Origin: an uncultured Odoribacter sp.
GTDB taxonomy: Bacteria > Bacteroidota > Bacteroidia > Bacteroidales > Marinifilaceae
Length of the DNA stretch: 5,656 bases
Assembly: GCA_947039985.1 (NCBI GenBank)
Contig: CAMRAP010000119.1
Coordinates: 1 to 5,656 of the forward strand
Direction of reading: 5' to 3'
Below, piece by piece: positions 1 to 5,611 of this stretch (positions within the stretch are counted from its first letter, which is position 1; each line of letters starts with the position of its first letter). The notes under the pieces were generated by a model. The model did no database searches. It was not told where the DNA came from and saw only the letters and a program-made list of their open reading frames with translations. The position numbers were made by a program, and so were the translations under genes.

Positions 1-181
1 ACAAAATCTTGCATACGTTCTTTATTTTATCCCACAAAAATAACAATAAAACACGTACAATCCCCTCGATTCACAAAACAGATGTTAAATAATGTAAGAC
101 ATCAAACATTCAATTCGCAAAAGACGTAAATATGGCATGTAAATAATATCTGTTTATCTATTAATTAACCTCATTCAAACT
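1..181. other. non-coding leader upstream of the antiporter gene
   Basis: This AT-rich stretch has no credible reading frame on either strand and presumably carries the promoter of the antiporter-glutaminase-channel cluster. I looked for the Bacteroidota promoter pattern (TTTG or TTG near -33, TAnnTTTG near -7). The best -7 candidate, TAAATATG at 127-134, has one mismatch but no suitably spaced -33 partner, so I do not call a promoter. No tail of an upstream decarboxylase gene is visible. Confidence 0.5.
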
Positions 182-1663
182 ATGGCAACTCAATCAAAAA
201 AGCCGGCAAATGCAATGAAAATCGGCGTAATAACCCTAGCAATTATGAACGTTGCTGCAGTCGTAAGTCTCCGTGGACTACCGGCAGAAGCAGTATACGG
301 CCCTAGCTCTGCATTCTATTATCTATTTGCAGCAATCGTATTTTTAATACCTACGTCAATGGTGGCAGCTGAAATGGCAGCGATGTTCTCCAACAAAGAA
401 GGTGGTGTATTCCGTTGGGTGGGTGAAGCCTACGGTAAACGCTATGGATTTTTAGCCATCTTTCTACAATGGATGGAAAGTACAATCTGGTATCCTACCG
501 TTTTAACCTTTGGAGCAGTTACCATTGCTTACATAGGAATGGACACGGTACAAGATTCAGCCCTCGCTTCCAATAAAGTATTTACACTAGTCACCGTATT
601 GGTGATCTATTGGCTGGCTACGTTTATCTCACTGAAAGGCTTAAGCTGGGTAAGTAAAATTTCAAAAATAGGGGCTATCGTTGGTACTATTGTTCCAGCA
701 GGCTTACTGATCCTTTTTGGAATCATCTATCTCTCTACAGGTGGACACAATCACATGGATATGAGTCAAAGTTTTATTCCAGACCTCTCTAATTTCAACA
801 ATTTAGTGCTAGCTTCTAGTATTTTCTTGTTCTATGCGGGTATGGAAATGATGGGTATACATATCATGGATGTACAGGAACCAGCTAGTAAAAACTATCC
901 TAAAGCCATTTTTATAGGGGCAATTATGATTGTAATCATCTTTGTTTTAGGAACTTTTTCGCTAGGATTTATTATTCCTGCCAAAGATATTAATCTAACA
1001 CAAAGTCTATTAGTGGGCTTCGACAACTATCTAAACTATCTACATCTACATTGGGCGACACCTTTTATTGCTATCGCTTTGATGTTTGGGGTACTTGCAG
1101 GGGTTTTAACCTGGGTGGCTGGTCCTTCGAAAGGTATCTTTACCGTTGGGAAGGCGGGTTATCTACCTCCTTTTTTCCAAAAGACGAATAAGATTGGTGT
1201 ACAGAAAAACATTCTACTGGTTCAAGGGGGAATCGTTAGTTTGCTCGCTTTGCTATTTGTCGTTATGCCTTCTGTTCAATCTTTCTATCAAATGCTTTCA
1301 CAGTTGACCGTTTTATTATACCTAATCATGTATATGCTTATGTTCACTGCTGCCATCGTTCTACGTTATCGTATGCCGAAAGCTGAACGTCCATTTGCCA
1401 TTGGTCGTAAAGGTAATGGACTGATTTGGGTGGTTGCAGGTGTTGGATTTTTAGGTTCTCTACTGGCTTTTGTATTGAGCTTTATTCCTCCTTCTCAAAT
1501 CACTACAGGTAGTAACACCGTATGGTATAGCATCTTGATTATCGGTTGTATTGTTGTTGTTGCTATTCCATTTATTATCTACTCCATGCGCAAACCAAGT
1601 TGGGAAGATCCCAATACAAAAATTGCACCTTTCCACTGGGAAGAAACTCCAACAAAAAAATAA
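182..1663 (+). CDS. gadC: GadC-like glutamate/GABA (or glutamine/glutamate) antiporter, APC family
   Basis: A 493-residue inner-membrane permease with about 12 predicted hydrophobic segments (roughly residues 12-30, 44-66, 90-118, 133-153, 162-183, 208-228, 243-266, 290-315, 345-365, 372-396, 414-437, 447-468). It resembles E. coli GadC at KEGGVFRWV (72-80), the YAGMEMMGIHIMD segment (218-230), WVAGPSKG (311-318) and the FIPP motif (434-437). GadC-type carriers exchange external glutamate or glutamine for internal GABA or glutamate, exporting proton equivalents under acid stress. The glutaminase gene that follows supports this substrate range. The ATG at 182 starts just before the first hydrophobic segment; no Shine-Dalgarno site precedes it, as is usual in Bacteroidota. 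Only about 24 residues follow the last membrane segment, so the long pH-sensing C-plug of E. coli GadC (511 aa) looks shortened. It could instead be another amino-acid antiporter of the same family. The family is secure; the exact substrate is inferred. Confidence 0.8.
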   Translation: MATQSKKPANAMKIGVITLAIMNVAAVVSLRGLPAEAVYGPSSAFYYLFAAIVFLIPTSMVAAEMAAMFSNKEGGVFRWVGEAYGKRYGFLAIFLQWMESTIWYPTVLTFGAVTIAYIGMDTVQDSALASNKVFTLVTVLVIYWLATFISLKGLSWVSKISKIGAIVGTIVPAGLLILFGIIYLSTGGHNHMDMSQSFIPDLSNFNNLVLASSIFLFYAGMEMMGIHIMDVQEPASKNYPKAIFIGAIMIVIIFVLGTFSLGFIIPAKDINLTQSLLVGFDNYLNYLHLHWATPFIAIALMFGVLAGVLTWVAGPSKGIFTVGKAGYLPPFFQKTNKIGVQKNILLVQGGIVSLLALLFVVMPSVQSFYQMLSQLTVLLYLIMYMLMFTAAIVLRYRMPKAERPFAIGRKGNGLIWVVAGVGFLGSLLAFVLSFIPPSQITTGSNTVWYSILIIGCIVVVAIPFIIYSMRKPSWEDPNTKIAPFHWEETPTKK

Positions 1664-1674
1664 TTTAATGACCA

Positions 1675-1711
1675 ACAAAGGAGCTATCAATCATCGCAAT
1701 AGCTCCTTTGT
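1675..1711 (+). terminator. perfect 13-bp stem-loop between antiporter and glutaminase genes
   Basis: ACAAAGGAGCTAT (1675-1687) is perfectly complementary to ATAGCTCCTTTGT (1699-1711), with an 11-nt loop. It starts 11 nt after the antiporter stop codon and ends 14 nt before the glutaminase ATG. There is no long T tract after it, so it is not a textbook intrinsic terminator. It may be a partial terminator or attenuator, or an mRNA-stabilising intercistronic hairpin that sets different levels of the two proteins. The structure is seen directly; the role is inferred. Confidence 0.55.
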
Positions 1712-1725
1712 ATAATGAATACAAT

Positions 1726-2691
1726 ATGAAGAAAAGTATAAAACTATCAGATATTAAATCAGTTGTAGAGCATGCTCACGATAAATTTAAAGACTTAAAA
1801 GGCGGTAAAAATGCAGATTATATCCCTTTCCTAAGTAATATCGATTCAAATCTATTCGGTATCAGCGTCTGTCTACCTAGTGGTACAATCATTGAGGTGG
1901 GTGATACTGATTATGTGTTTGGGATAGAATCGATTTCAAAAGTACATACTGCGATTCTAGCCCTGGAACAATATGGAGCTGATACGGTATTAAAAAACAT
2001 TGGAGCTGACGCAACGGGTTTACCATTCAATTCCATACTAGCCATTCTAATGGAAAACAGTCACCCCTCTACCCCATTAGTCAATGCAGGAGCCATCAGT
2101 GCAGCAAGTATGGTGAAACCACTTGGAGATCCTCAAGGCAAATGGCAGGCCATTGTAAATAATATGACAGACCTCTCTGGTAGTGGATTACAGCTATTGG
2201 AAGAATTGTATCAATCGGAATCAGAAACCAATTATAACAACCGTTCTATTGCTTGGTTGCTCAAAAATTATGACCGAATCTACGATGAACCTGATATGTC
2301 ATTAGACCTATACACTCGCCAATGTTCGATGGGAGTTACTACTACACAATTAGCCATTGCTGGGTGTACGATTGCCAACAGTGGAAAGAATCCAGTCAGT
2401 GGGAAACAGGTTTTCAAGCCCGAATTAATGCCAAACATTGTTTCTTTGATTACAAGCGTTGGTTTCTACGAGCATACTGGAGCTTGGGTTTACACGAGTG
2501 GTATTCCTGCCAAAACGGGTGTTGGTGGCGGAGTCATGGGTACTCTCCCTGGTGTATTTGGTGTTGCAGCATTTGCCCCTCCTCTTGATGGTTCAGGTAA
2601 TTCTGTCAAAGCACAAGCAGCCATTAAATACATTAGCCACGAAATAGGTGTCAATGTTTTTAGTGGAGATCATATTGAAATCATAGAGTAA
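1726..2691 (+). CDS. glsA: glutaminase (serine-dependent, beta-lactamase-like fold)
   Basis: A 321-residue cytoplasmic enzyme that hydrolyses L-glutamine to L-glutamate and ammonia. It is close in length to E. coli YbaS/YneH (about 310 aa). Visible family motifs include the SxxK nucleophile pair in IESISKV (Ser69, Lys72), the NAGAI motif (Asn120), YTRQCSMG (Tyr196) and KTGVGGGVMG (from Lys263), which lines the active site. An in-frame TTG at 1708 would add six residues, but it lies inside the right arm of the preceding stem-loop. The ATG at 1726, giving MKKSIKLSD, is the better start. The gene lies between a GadC-like antiporter and a potassium-channel-like gene on the same strand. This suggests that it feeds glutamate to the antiporter and that its ammonia buffers the cytoplasm under acid stress. 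Residue 68 is Glu where I remember Gln in the E. coli enzymes. Function is well supported; the physiological role is inferred from context. Confidence 0.92.
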   Translation: MKKSIKLSDIKSVVEHAHDKFKDLKGGKNADYIPFLSNIDSNLFGISVCLPSGTIIEVGDTDYVFGIESISKVHTAILALEQYGADTVLKNIGADATGLPFNSILAILMENSHPSTPLVNAGAISAASMVKPLGDPQGKWQAIVNNMTDLSGSGLQLLEELYQSESETNYNNRSIAWLLKNYDRIYDEPDMSLDLYTRQCSMGVTTTQLAIAGCTIANSGKNPVSGKQVFKPELMPNIVSLITSVGFYEHTGAWVYTSGIPAKTGVGGGVMGTLPGVFGVAAFAPPLDGSGNSVKAQAAIKYISHEIGVNVFSGDHIEIIE

Positions 2692-2715
2692 TTTTCATGT
2701 TTTAATAAATTAGAT

Positions 2716-3411
2716 ATGGCAAAGACGGCTTATTTTATTGAAAAGTTTTTAAACATCTTGGTATTATTAGCAAGCTTTGCTATACTCTTTATTATCTCTA
2801 TTGAACTCCTCCCATTCAGTAATATTTTTACCAAACATTTTATACTCAATAGCCACTTAATCATCTGCGCTACATTTCTGGCAGATTTCTTAGTCCGTTG
2901 GTATCACAATCGACAGGATAAGCATTTCGTTTGGCACAATTTGTTTTTCCTTTTTGTATCTATTCCTTATCTTAATATTGCTTACTATATTGAGCCAAAT
3001 ATCACTCATCCTTTATTGATATTCCTTCGACTCATCCCATTGGTACGAGGAATATATGGGGTTGCTATTATTTTTAGTTGGATCACACGCAACCGCGCTA
3101 CGGGTCTGTTTGCCACCTATATCACCGTGCTATTTACTACGATCTATTTTTGTAGTATTATGTTTTACTTTGTTGAACACCCGATTAATCCAGGCGTAAA
3201 GACTTATTGGGATGCTTTTGTGTGGGCATTGATGAATGTGACAACAGTGGGGTCAAATGTTTTTGGCATTACAAAAACAGGACAATCTCTGGCTGTTGTA
3301 CTTGCTGCTGCAGGAATGATTTTCTTTCCCATTTTCACAGCCTATGTTATCACTGTTTTCCAGAATAAACACTCGAAGAAGGAAGAGAATTTCGACGAAA
3401 CAAGTAGGTAG
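2716..3411 (+). CDS. six-TM potassium-channel-like ion channel with non-canonical filter
   Basis: A 231-residue membrane protein laid out like a voltage-gated-type channel subunit: hydrophobic segments at about 10-32, 43-61, 73-91, 98-120 and 130-152, a pore loop at about 164-181 and a final helix at about 188-214. The pore sequence YWDAFVWALMNVTTVGSN matches K+ channel pore helices (the W-A-x-x-T-x-T-V-G pattern), but the filter reads TVGSN instead of TVGYG. The fourth segment (FLRLIPLVRG) has only two arginines, so strong voltage sensing is doubtful. It starts 24 nt after the glutaminase stop, consistent with co-transcription. In Bacteroides gad loci a K+ channel gene accompanies the antiporter and glutaminase, and it may balance charge during acid stress. 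The short C-terminal tail is charged and cytoplasmic (NKHSKKEENFDETSR). The channel fold is likely; ion selectivity is uncertain because of the altered filter. Confidence 0.75.
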   Translation: MAKTAYFIEKFLNILVLLASFAILFIISIELLPFSNIFTKHFILNSHLIICATFLADFLVRWYHNRQDKHFVWHNLFFLFVSIPYLNIAYYIEPNITHPLLIFLRLIPLVRGIYGVAIIFSWITRNRATGLFATYITVLFTTIYFCSIMFYFVEHPINPGVKTYWDAFVWALMNVTTVGSNVFGITKTGQSLAVVLAAAGMIFFPIFTAYVITVFQNKHSKKEENFDETSR

Positions 3412-3413
3412 AT

Positions 3414-3521
3414 TTATTGCCTGTTACTAAAATTAATTCCTCGAAGTAGATAGGGATATTTGTATTCTCCTTTAGCTATTACTGTTAAATTCTTGCGAGG
3501 ATAGATCGCTTTGATATCCAT
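3414..3521 (-). pseudogene. IS3-family transposase (OrfB) fragment
   Basis: On the minus strand, 35 codons from an ATG at 3521 encode MDIKAIYP at the start and YPYLLRGI further on. I recognise these as the segment of IS3-type OrfB transposases just before the integrase catalytic core (typically followed by NQVW.TDITYI). Here the frame ends at a TAA (3414-3416) just after SNRQ, so the whole DDE core is missing, and the N-terminal part is missing too. It is a scrap, not a functional gene. Its stop lies only a few bases from the channel stop on the opposite strand, so the rearrangement breakpoint is probably at about 3412-3425. Recognition rests on remembered family motifs over a short stretch. 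Confidence 0.6.
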
Positions 3522-3522
3522 T

Positions 3523-3562
3523 AGGTGGACAATTGAACAATCCGCTCCAAATTACCCCACCT
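3523..3562. repeat. imperfect inverted repeat between the IS3 and ISL3 fragments
   Basis: AGGTGG (3523-3528) pairs with CCACCT (3557-3562). A further short match, AATT (3531-3534) with AATT (3550-3553), follows after an internal loop. The sequence belongs to neither reading frame beside it. It could be the end of yet another insertion sequence or debris at the junction. Confidence 0.3.
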
Positions 3563-3577
3563 GCGCCAATTCAAATT

Positions 3578-3600
3578 GGTTCTTCGTCAAATTTGGTGCA
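3578..3600 (+). repeat. putative terminal inverted repeat of an ISL3-family element (transposase 3' side)
   Basis: GGTTCTTCGTCAAATTTGG starts at 3578 and reads inward toward the transposase fragment. ISL3-family ends typically start with GG(C/T)TCTT followed by GTCAA-like sequence, and their stop codon lies close to the right end. Here the transposase stop is at 3605, inside the element end. The 8 bases outside it (3570-3577, TTCAAATT) would be one target-site copy if this is the true end. Confidence 0.55.
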
Positions 3601-3604
3601 TCAG

Positions 3605-4258
3605 TTACCCCATGATCGACAAACAGACTTTTCTTCTCAGTAATTCAAATCCAGCTCTCCCATACATTTCCCGTTTTTTTGTTTTCAGTCTATTCACAAA
3701 TCCTTCGACCAATCCATTTGTATAATTATGCTTGATTGCATTGGCGACTGATTCGATATCCTTTTTTATTCCTTTTGCAAATGAATATAGTTTTTTGAAA
3801 TCTGATTTCAAGACACTTTCTATCCAATAATCCAATTCATTCTCATCTCCTTTTTTTAGTATGTACCTGAATTGATCAGAGAAGTTTTTTATTTCAGTAA
3901 GCTCTATTGATTTATCCATCAGTTCATGTGTAAACTTATATTCTTCCGAGCATTCACTCGTTGATTTATTAATGCCAAATGTGGGAGATGTTACATATAT
4001 GGATAATTTTCTAGAAGATATAGTTTGTTGCTTTATAGCTATGCTCAAATTCTTAAGTGTATCATTATTAACCTTATTCTGTTTTAAGTAATCAGGAAAA
4101 GCTTTATTAAACCAAGCGTAAAAGGATGTTAGTTTACCTCTGAATCCATTTTTTACAATCAAATTGTATATTTCTTTCCTTGTCATTCCTTGTATGTATA
4201 ATCCGCAAATCAAATTGTGCAAAAAAATCCACCCTGCTTTGGGGATGTGGGAGAGAAC
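3605..4258 (-). pseudogene. ISL3-family transposase, C-terminal fragment
   Basis: About 217 residues reading leftward and ending at a TAA (3605-3607). The C-terminal motif TNGLVEGFVNRLK followed by KREMYGRAGFELLRRK is the hallmark end of ISL3-family DDE transposases; the Glu in VEG is the third catalytic residue. Before it, the segment with DYWIESVLKSDFKKLYSFAKGI matches the family's helical region, and MTRKEIYNLI...FRGKLTSFYAWF looks like its internal helix-turn-helix stretch. The zinc-finger N-terminus and the part carrying the first two catalytic Asp residues are absent, so it cannot encode an active transposase. Upstream it runs in frame, without a stop, into an unrelated TPR-protein fragment. 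The family assignment is fairly strong; how the truncation arose is unknown. Confidence 0.75.
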
Positions 4259-4624
4259 CATATAAGATGCAAGTGTATAATTTCGCCCTGCCTCCTTGTA
4301 GTTTTTAGCCTGTTGATAGCATTTGCCTAAATCATAAATCAGATCTGATGATGGTTTTAGGCGAGATGCTTGTTGCAATATTTGTAGTGCATCGACAAAT
4401 AGCTCATTATCATATAATGTTTTTCCATAGCACAATACAAAATCTGAATTATTAGATAAACGTTTATAGTGTGTGTGTAATGATTCTCTTCTCAAAATAG
4501 AAAATAATTTTTGAGATTCCTGTAACAATATATCCGCTTGTTTTAAGGATAGAAACTCCTTAGTTGAGATAAATAAAAAGAATAATACAAATACAAGAAT
4601 TCCATATCTGAGATAGAATGTGTC
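4259..4624 (-). pseudogene. fragment of an O-antigen-ligase-like membrane/TPR protein
   Basis: Reading leftward from a TAA at 4625-4627, 122 open codons encode one hydrophobic segment (YGILVFVLFFLFIST near the start) followed by two TPR-like helical pairs: DFVLCYGKTLYDNELFVDALQ and DLIYDLGKCYQQAKNYKEA, then NYTLASYMV. This order matches the C-terminal part of Bacteroidota O-antigen ligase (Wzy_C)-type proteins, where ASYMVP is normally followed by a third repeat. The large N-terminal membrane domain is missing, and the frame has no ATG start, only TTG at 4528 or ATT near 4600. The C-terminus is cut at YMV, where transposase sequence begins. It is therefore broken at both ends. The TPR reading is clear; the assignment to polysaccharide ligases rests on remembered sequence patterns. 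Confidence 0.6.
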
Positions 4625-4700
4625 TTACAGTTGAAACCGTATACAAGAAGATATCGTTAAGTAAAGGTAATCTCGTTTTATTACATAAAACTGAAACTCC

Positions 4701-5609
4701 ATGAAATTTGTACTACTGTTCATATTCATTATATTCTGTTCATTCACTTTATACTCACAAAAGGAGGAGTATAAAGTAAAAGGACAAGTCATCGAAGAAG
4801 AGTCTGGCACCCCTATTGCTGGAGTGATTATACATATTCCAGAGAGACACAAATATCTCGGCACAAGCAATCAAAAGGGAGAATTTGAAATCACATTGGA
4901 AGGTGGACGAAAGGTAATTAATTTCACCCTATTGGGCTACACGCCAACTGTAGTAGAGGTTGATGTACGTTCAATTACAGGATATTTATCGATTGAATTG
5001 GAAAGTAGTCCTATCGAAATTAAGGATGTCAATGTTATTGCCACAAGACCTGAACCCATAGGAGCTCGAAAATTTAAGCCCGAACAAGCGAATCGATATG
5101 CCGGCTCTTTGGGTGATCCTGCTCGTATGGTGAGAAGCTTTGCAGGCGTACAAGCATTGAATGATGGTCGTAATGATATTATTATCAGAGGAAATTCCCC
5201 ACTGGGATTGCAATGGCGTATAGATGGTTTTGAAATACCGAATCCAAATCATCATGGAGGAATGGGATTAACGGGTAGTGCTGTGACGCTTTTAAATACA
5301 AACTTATTATCGAATTCAGACTTTTATCTAGGGGGGTGGGAGGCAAATTTGTCTAACGCTATTTCTGGAATATTCGACCTTAATATGAGAGGACCAAACG
5401 ATATTAAAGATCAATCGTATTGGTTTCAAACGGGCTGGAATGGCTTTGAAGCAGGTACAGAAGGTAACTTTGATAAAAACAATAAAACAAGCTATCTGGT
5501 AGATTACAGGTATTCATTTCTAGATGTCATAGAAAAACTAGGCCTTAGTATGGATTTCGTGCCTGCATACCAAGATTTTACATTTAAAACAACAACGCAA
5601 ATCAATGAA
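4701..5609 (+). CDS. TonB-dependent outer-membrane receptor, N-terminal part (truncated by contig end)
   Basis: The start is intact. Residues 1-20 form a Sec signal peptide (MKFVLLFIFIIFCSFTLYSQ). Residues 24-105 look like a carboxypeptidase-regulatory-like beta-sandwich (KGQVIEEESGTPIAGVIIHI, FTLLGYTP) common at the N-terminus of Bacteroidota TonB receptors. A plug domain follows from about 125 to 230, with the typical NDIIIRGNSPLGLQWRIDG, PNPNHH and NAISGIFDLNMR signatures, then the first barrel strands. Such receptors import large or scarce substrates (siderophores, glycans, peptides) using TonB-ExbBD energy; the substrate is not deducible here. About 303 residues are genuine; family members usually have 750 or more. 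The apparent final residues DRKSVV and stop at 5631-5633 are translated adapter. It is transcribed divergently from the mobile-element debris on its left, with 73 non-coding bases (4628-4700) in which I see no clear promoter or Shine-Dalgarno site. No partner SusD gene is visible. Confidence 0.88.
4746..4777 (+). repeat. perfect 11-bp inverted repeat inside the receptor signal-peptide region
   Basis: ACTTTATACTC (4746-4756) is perfectly complementary to GAGTATAAAGT (4767-4777), with a 10-nt loop containing AAAGGAG. It spans codons 16-26, over the signal-peptide cleavage region. It may fold in the mRNA near the start of translation or be a chance palindrome in AT-rich DNA. Confidence 0.6.
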
Positions 5610-5611
5610 AA

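Larger units (their letters stand above)
3578..4259 (-). mobile_element. truncated ISL3-family insertion sequence
   Basis: About 680 bp bounded on the right by an ISL3-like terminal repeat and on the left by the point where TPR-protein coding sequence stops. It carries only the C-terminal part of a transposase, whereas intact ISL3 elements are well over 1 kb with a transposase of about 400 residues or more. The left boundary reads GGTTCT on the minus strand, the same six bases that start the right end, but the match soon decays. The flanking octamers (TTCAAATT at 3570-3577, ATATAAGA at 4260-4267) do not match, so there is no target-site duplication. A deleted or rearranged copy is the simplest reading; an assembly join is possible. 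Confidence 0.5.

Noticed and set aside
1460..1690. Minus-strand open frame opposite the antiporter 3' end
   Set aside because: It lies within the antiporter gene, has low-complexity Asn runs and no family motif; it is a shadow frame.
1708..1725. TTG start giving six extra glutaminase residues
   Set aside because: The TTG is inside the right arm of the 13-bp stem-loop and a good ATG follows at 1726.
2322..2647. Two plus-strand open frames inside the glutaminase gene
   Set aside because: They overlap the strongly supported glutaminase frame and translate to Trp/Cys-rich, motif-free peptides.
3438..3502. Complementary pair TCCTCG-AAG and CTT-G-CGAGGA as a terminator for the channel gene
   Set aside because: The arms are far apart, contain a bulge and fall inside IS3 transposase codons; no T tract follows.
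3566..3579. Palindrome CCAATT-CA-AATTGG at the ISL3 right end as an operator
   Set aside because: Six-base arms spanning the IS boundary are easily produced by chance; no gene start nearby would use it.
4625..4870. Minus-strand 81-codon frame over the receptor start
   Set aside because: It is antisense to the signal-peptide and domain-1 codons of the receptor and has no recognisable features.
4986..5255. Minus-strand 89-codon frame inside the receptor gene
   Set aside because: It is antisense to the conserved plug-domain coding sequence; a shadow frame.
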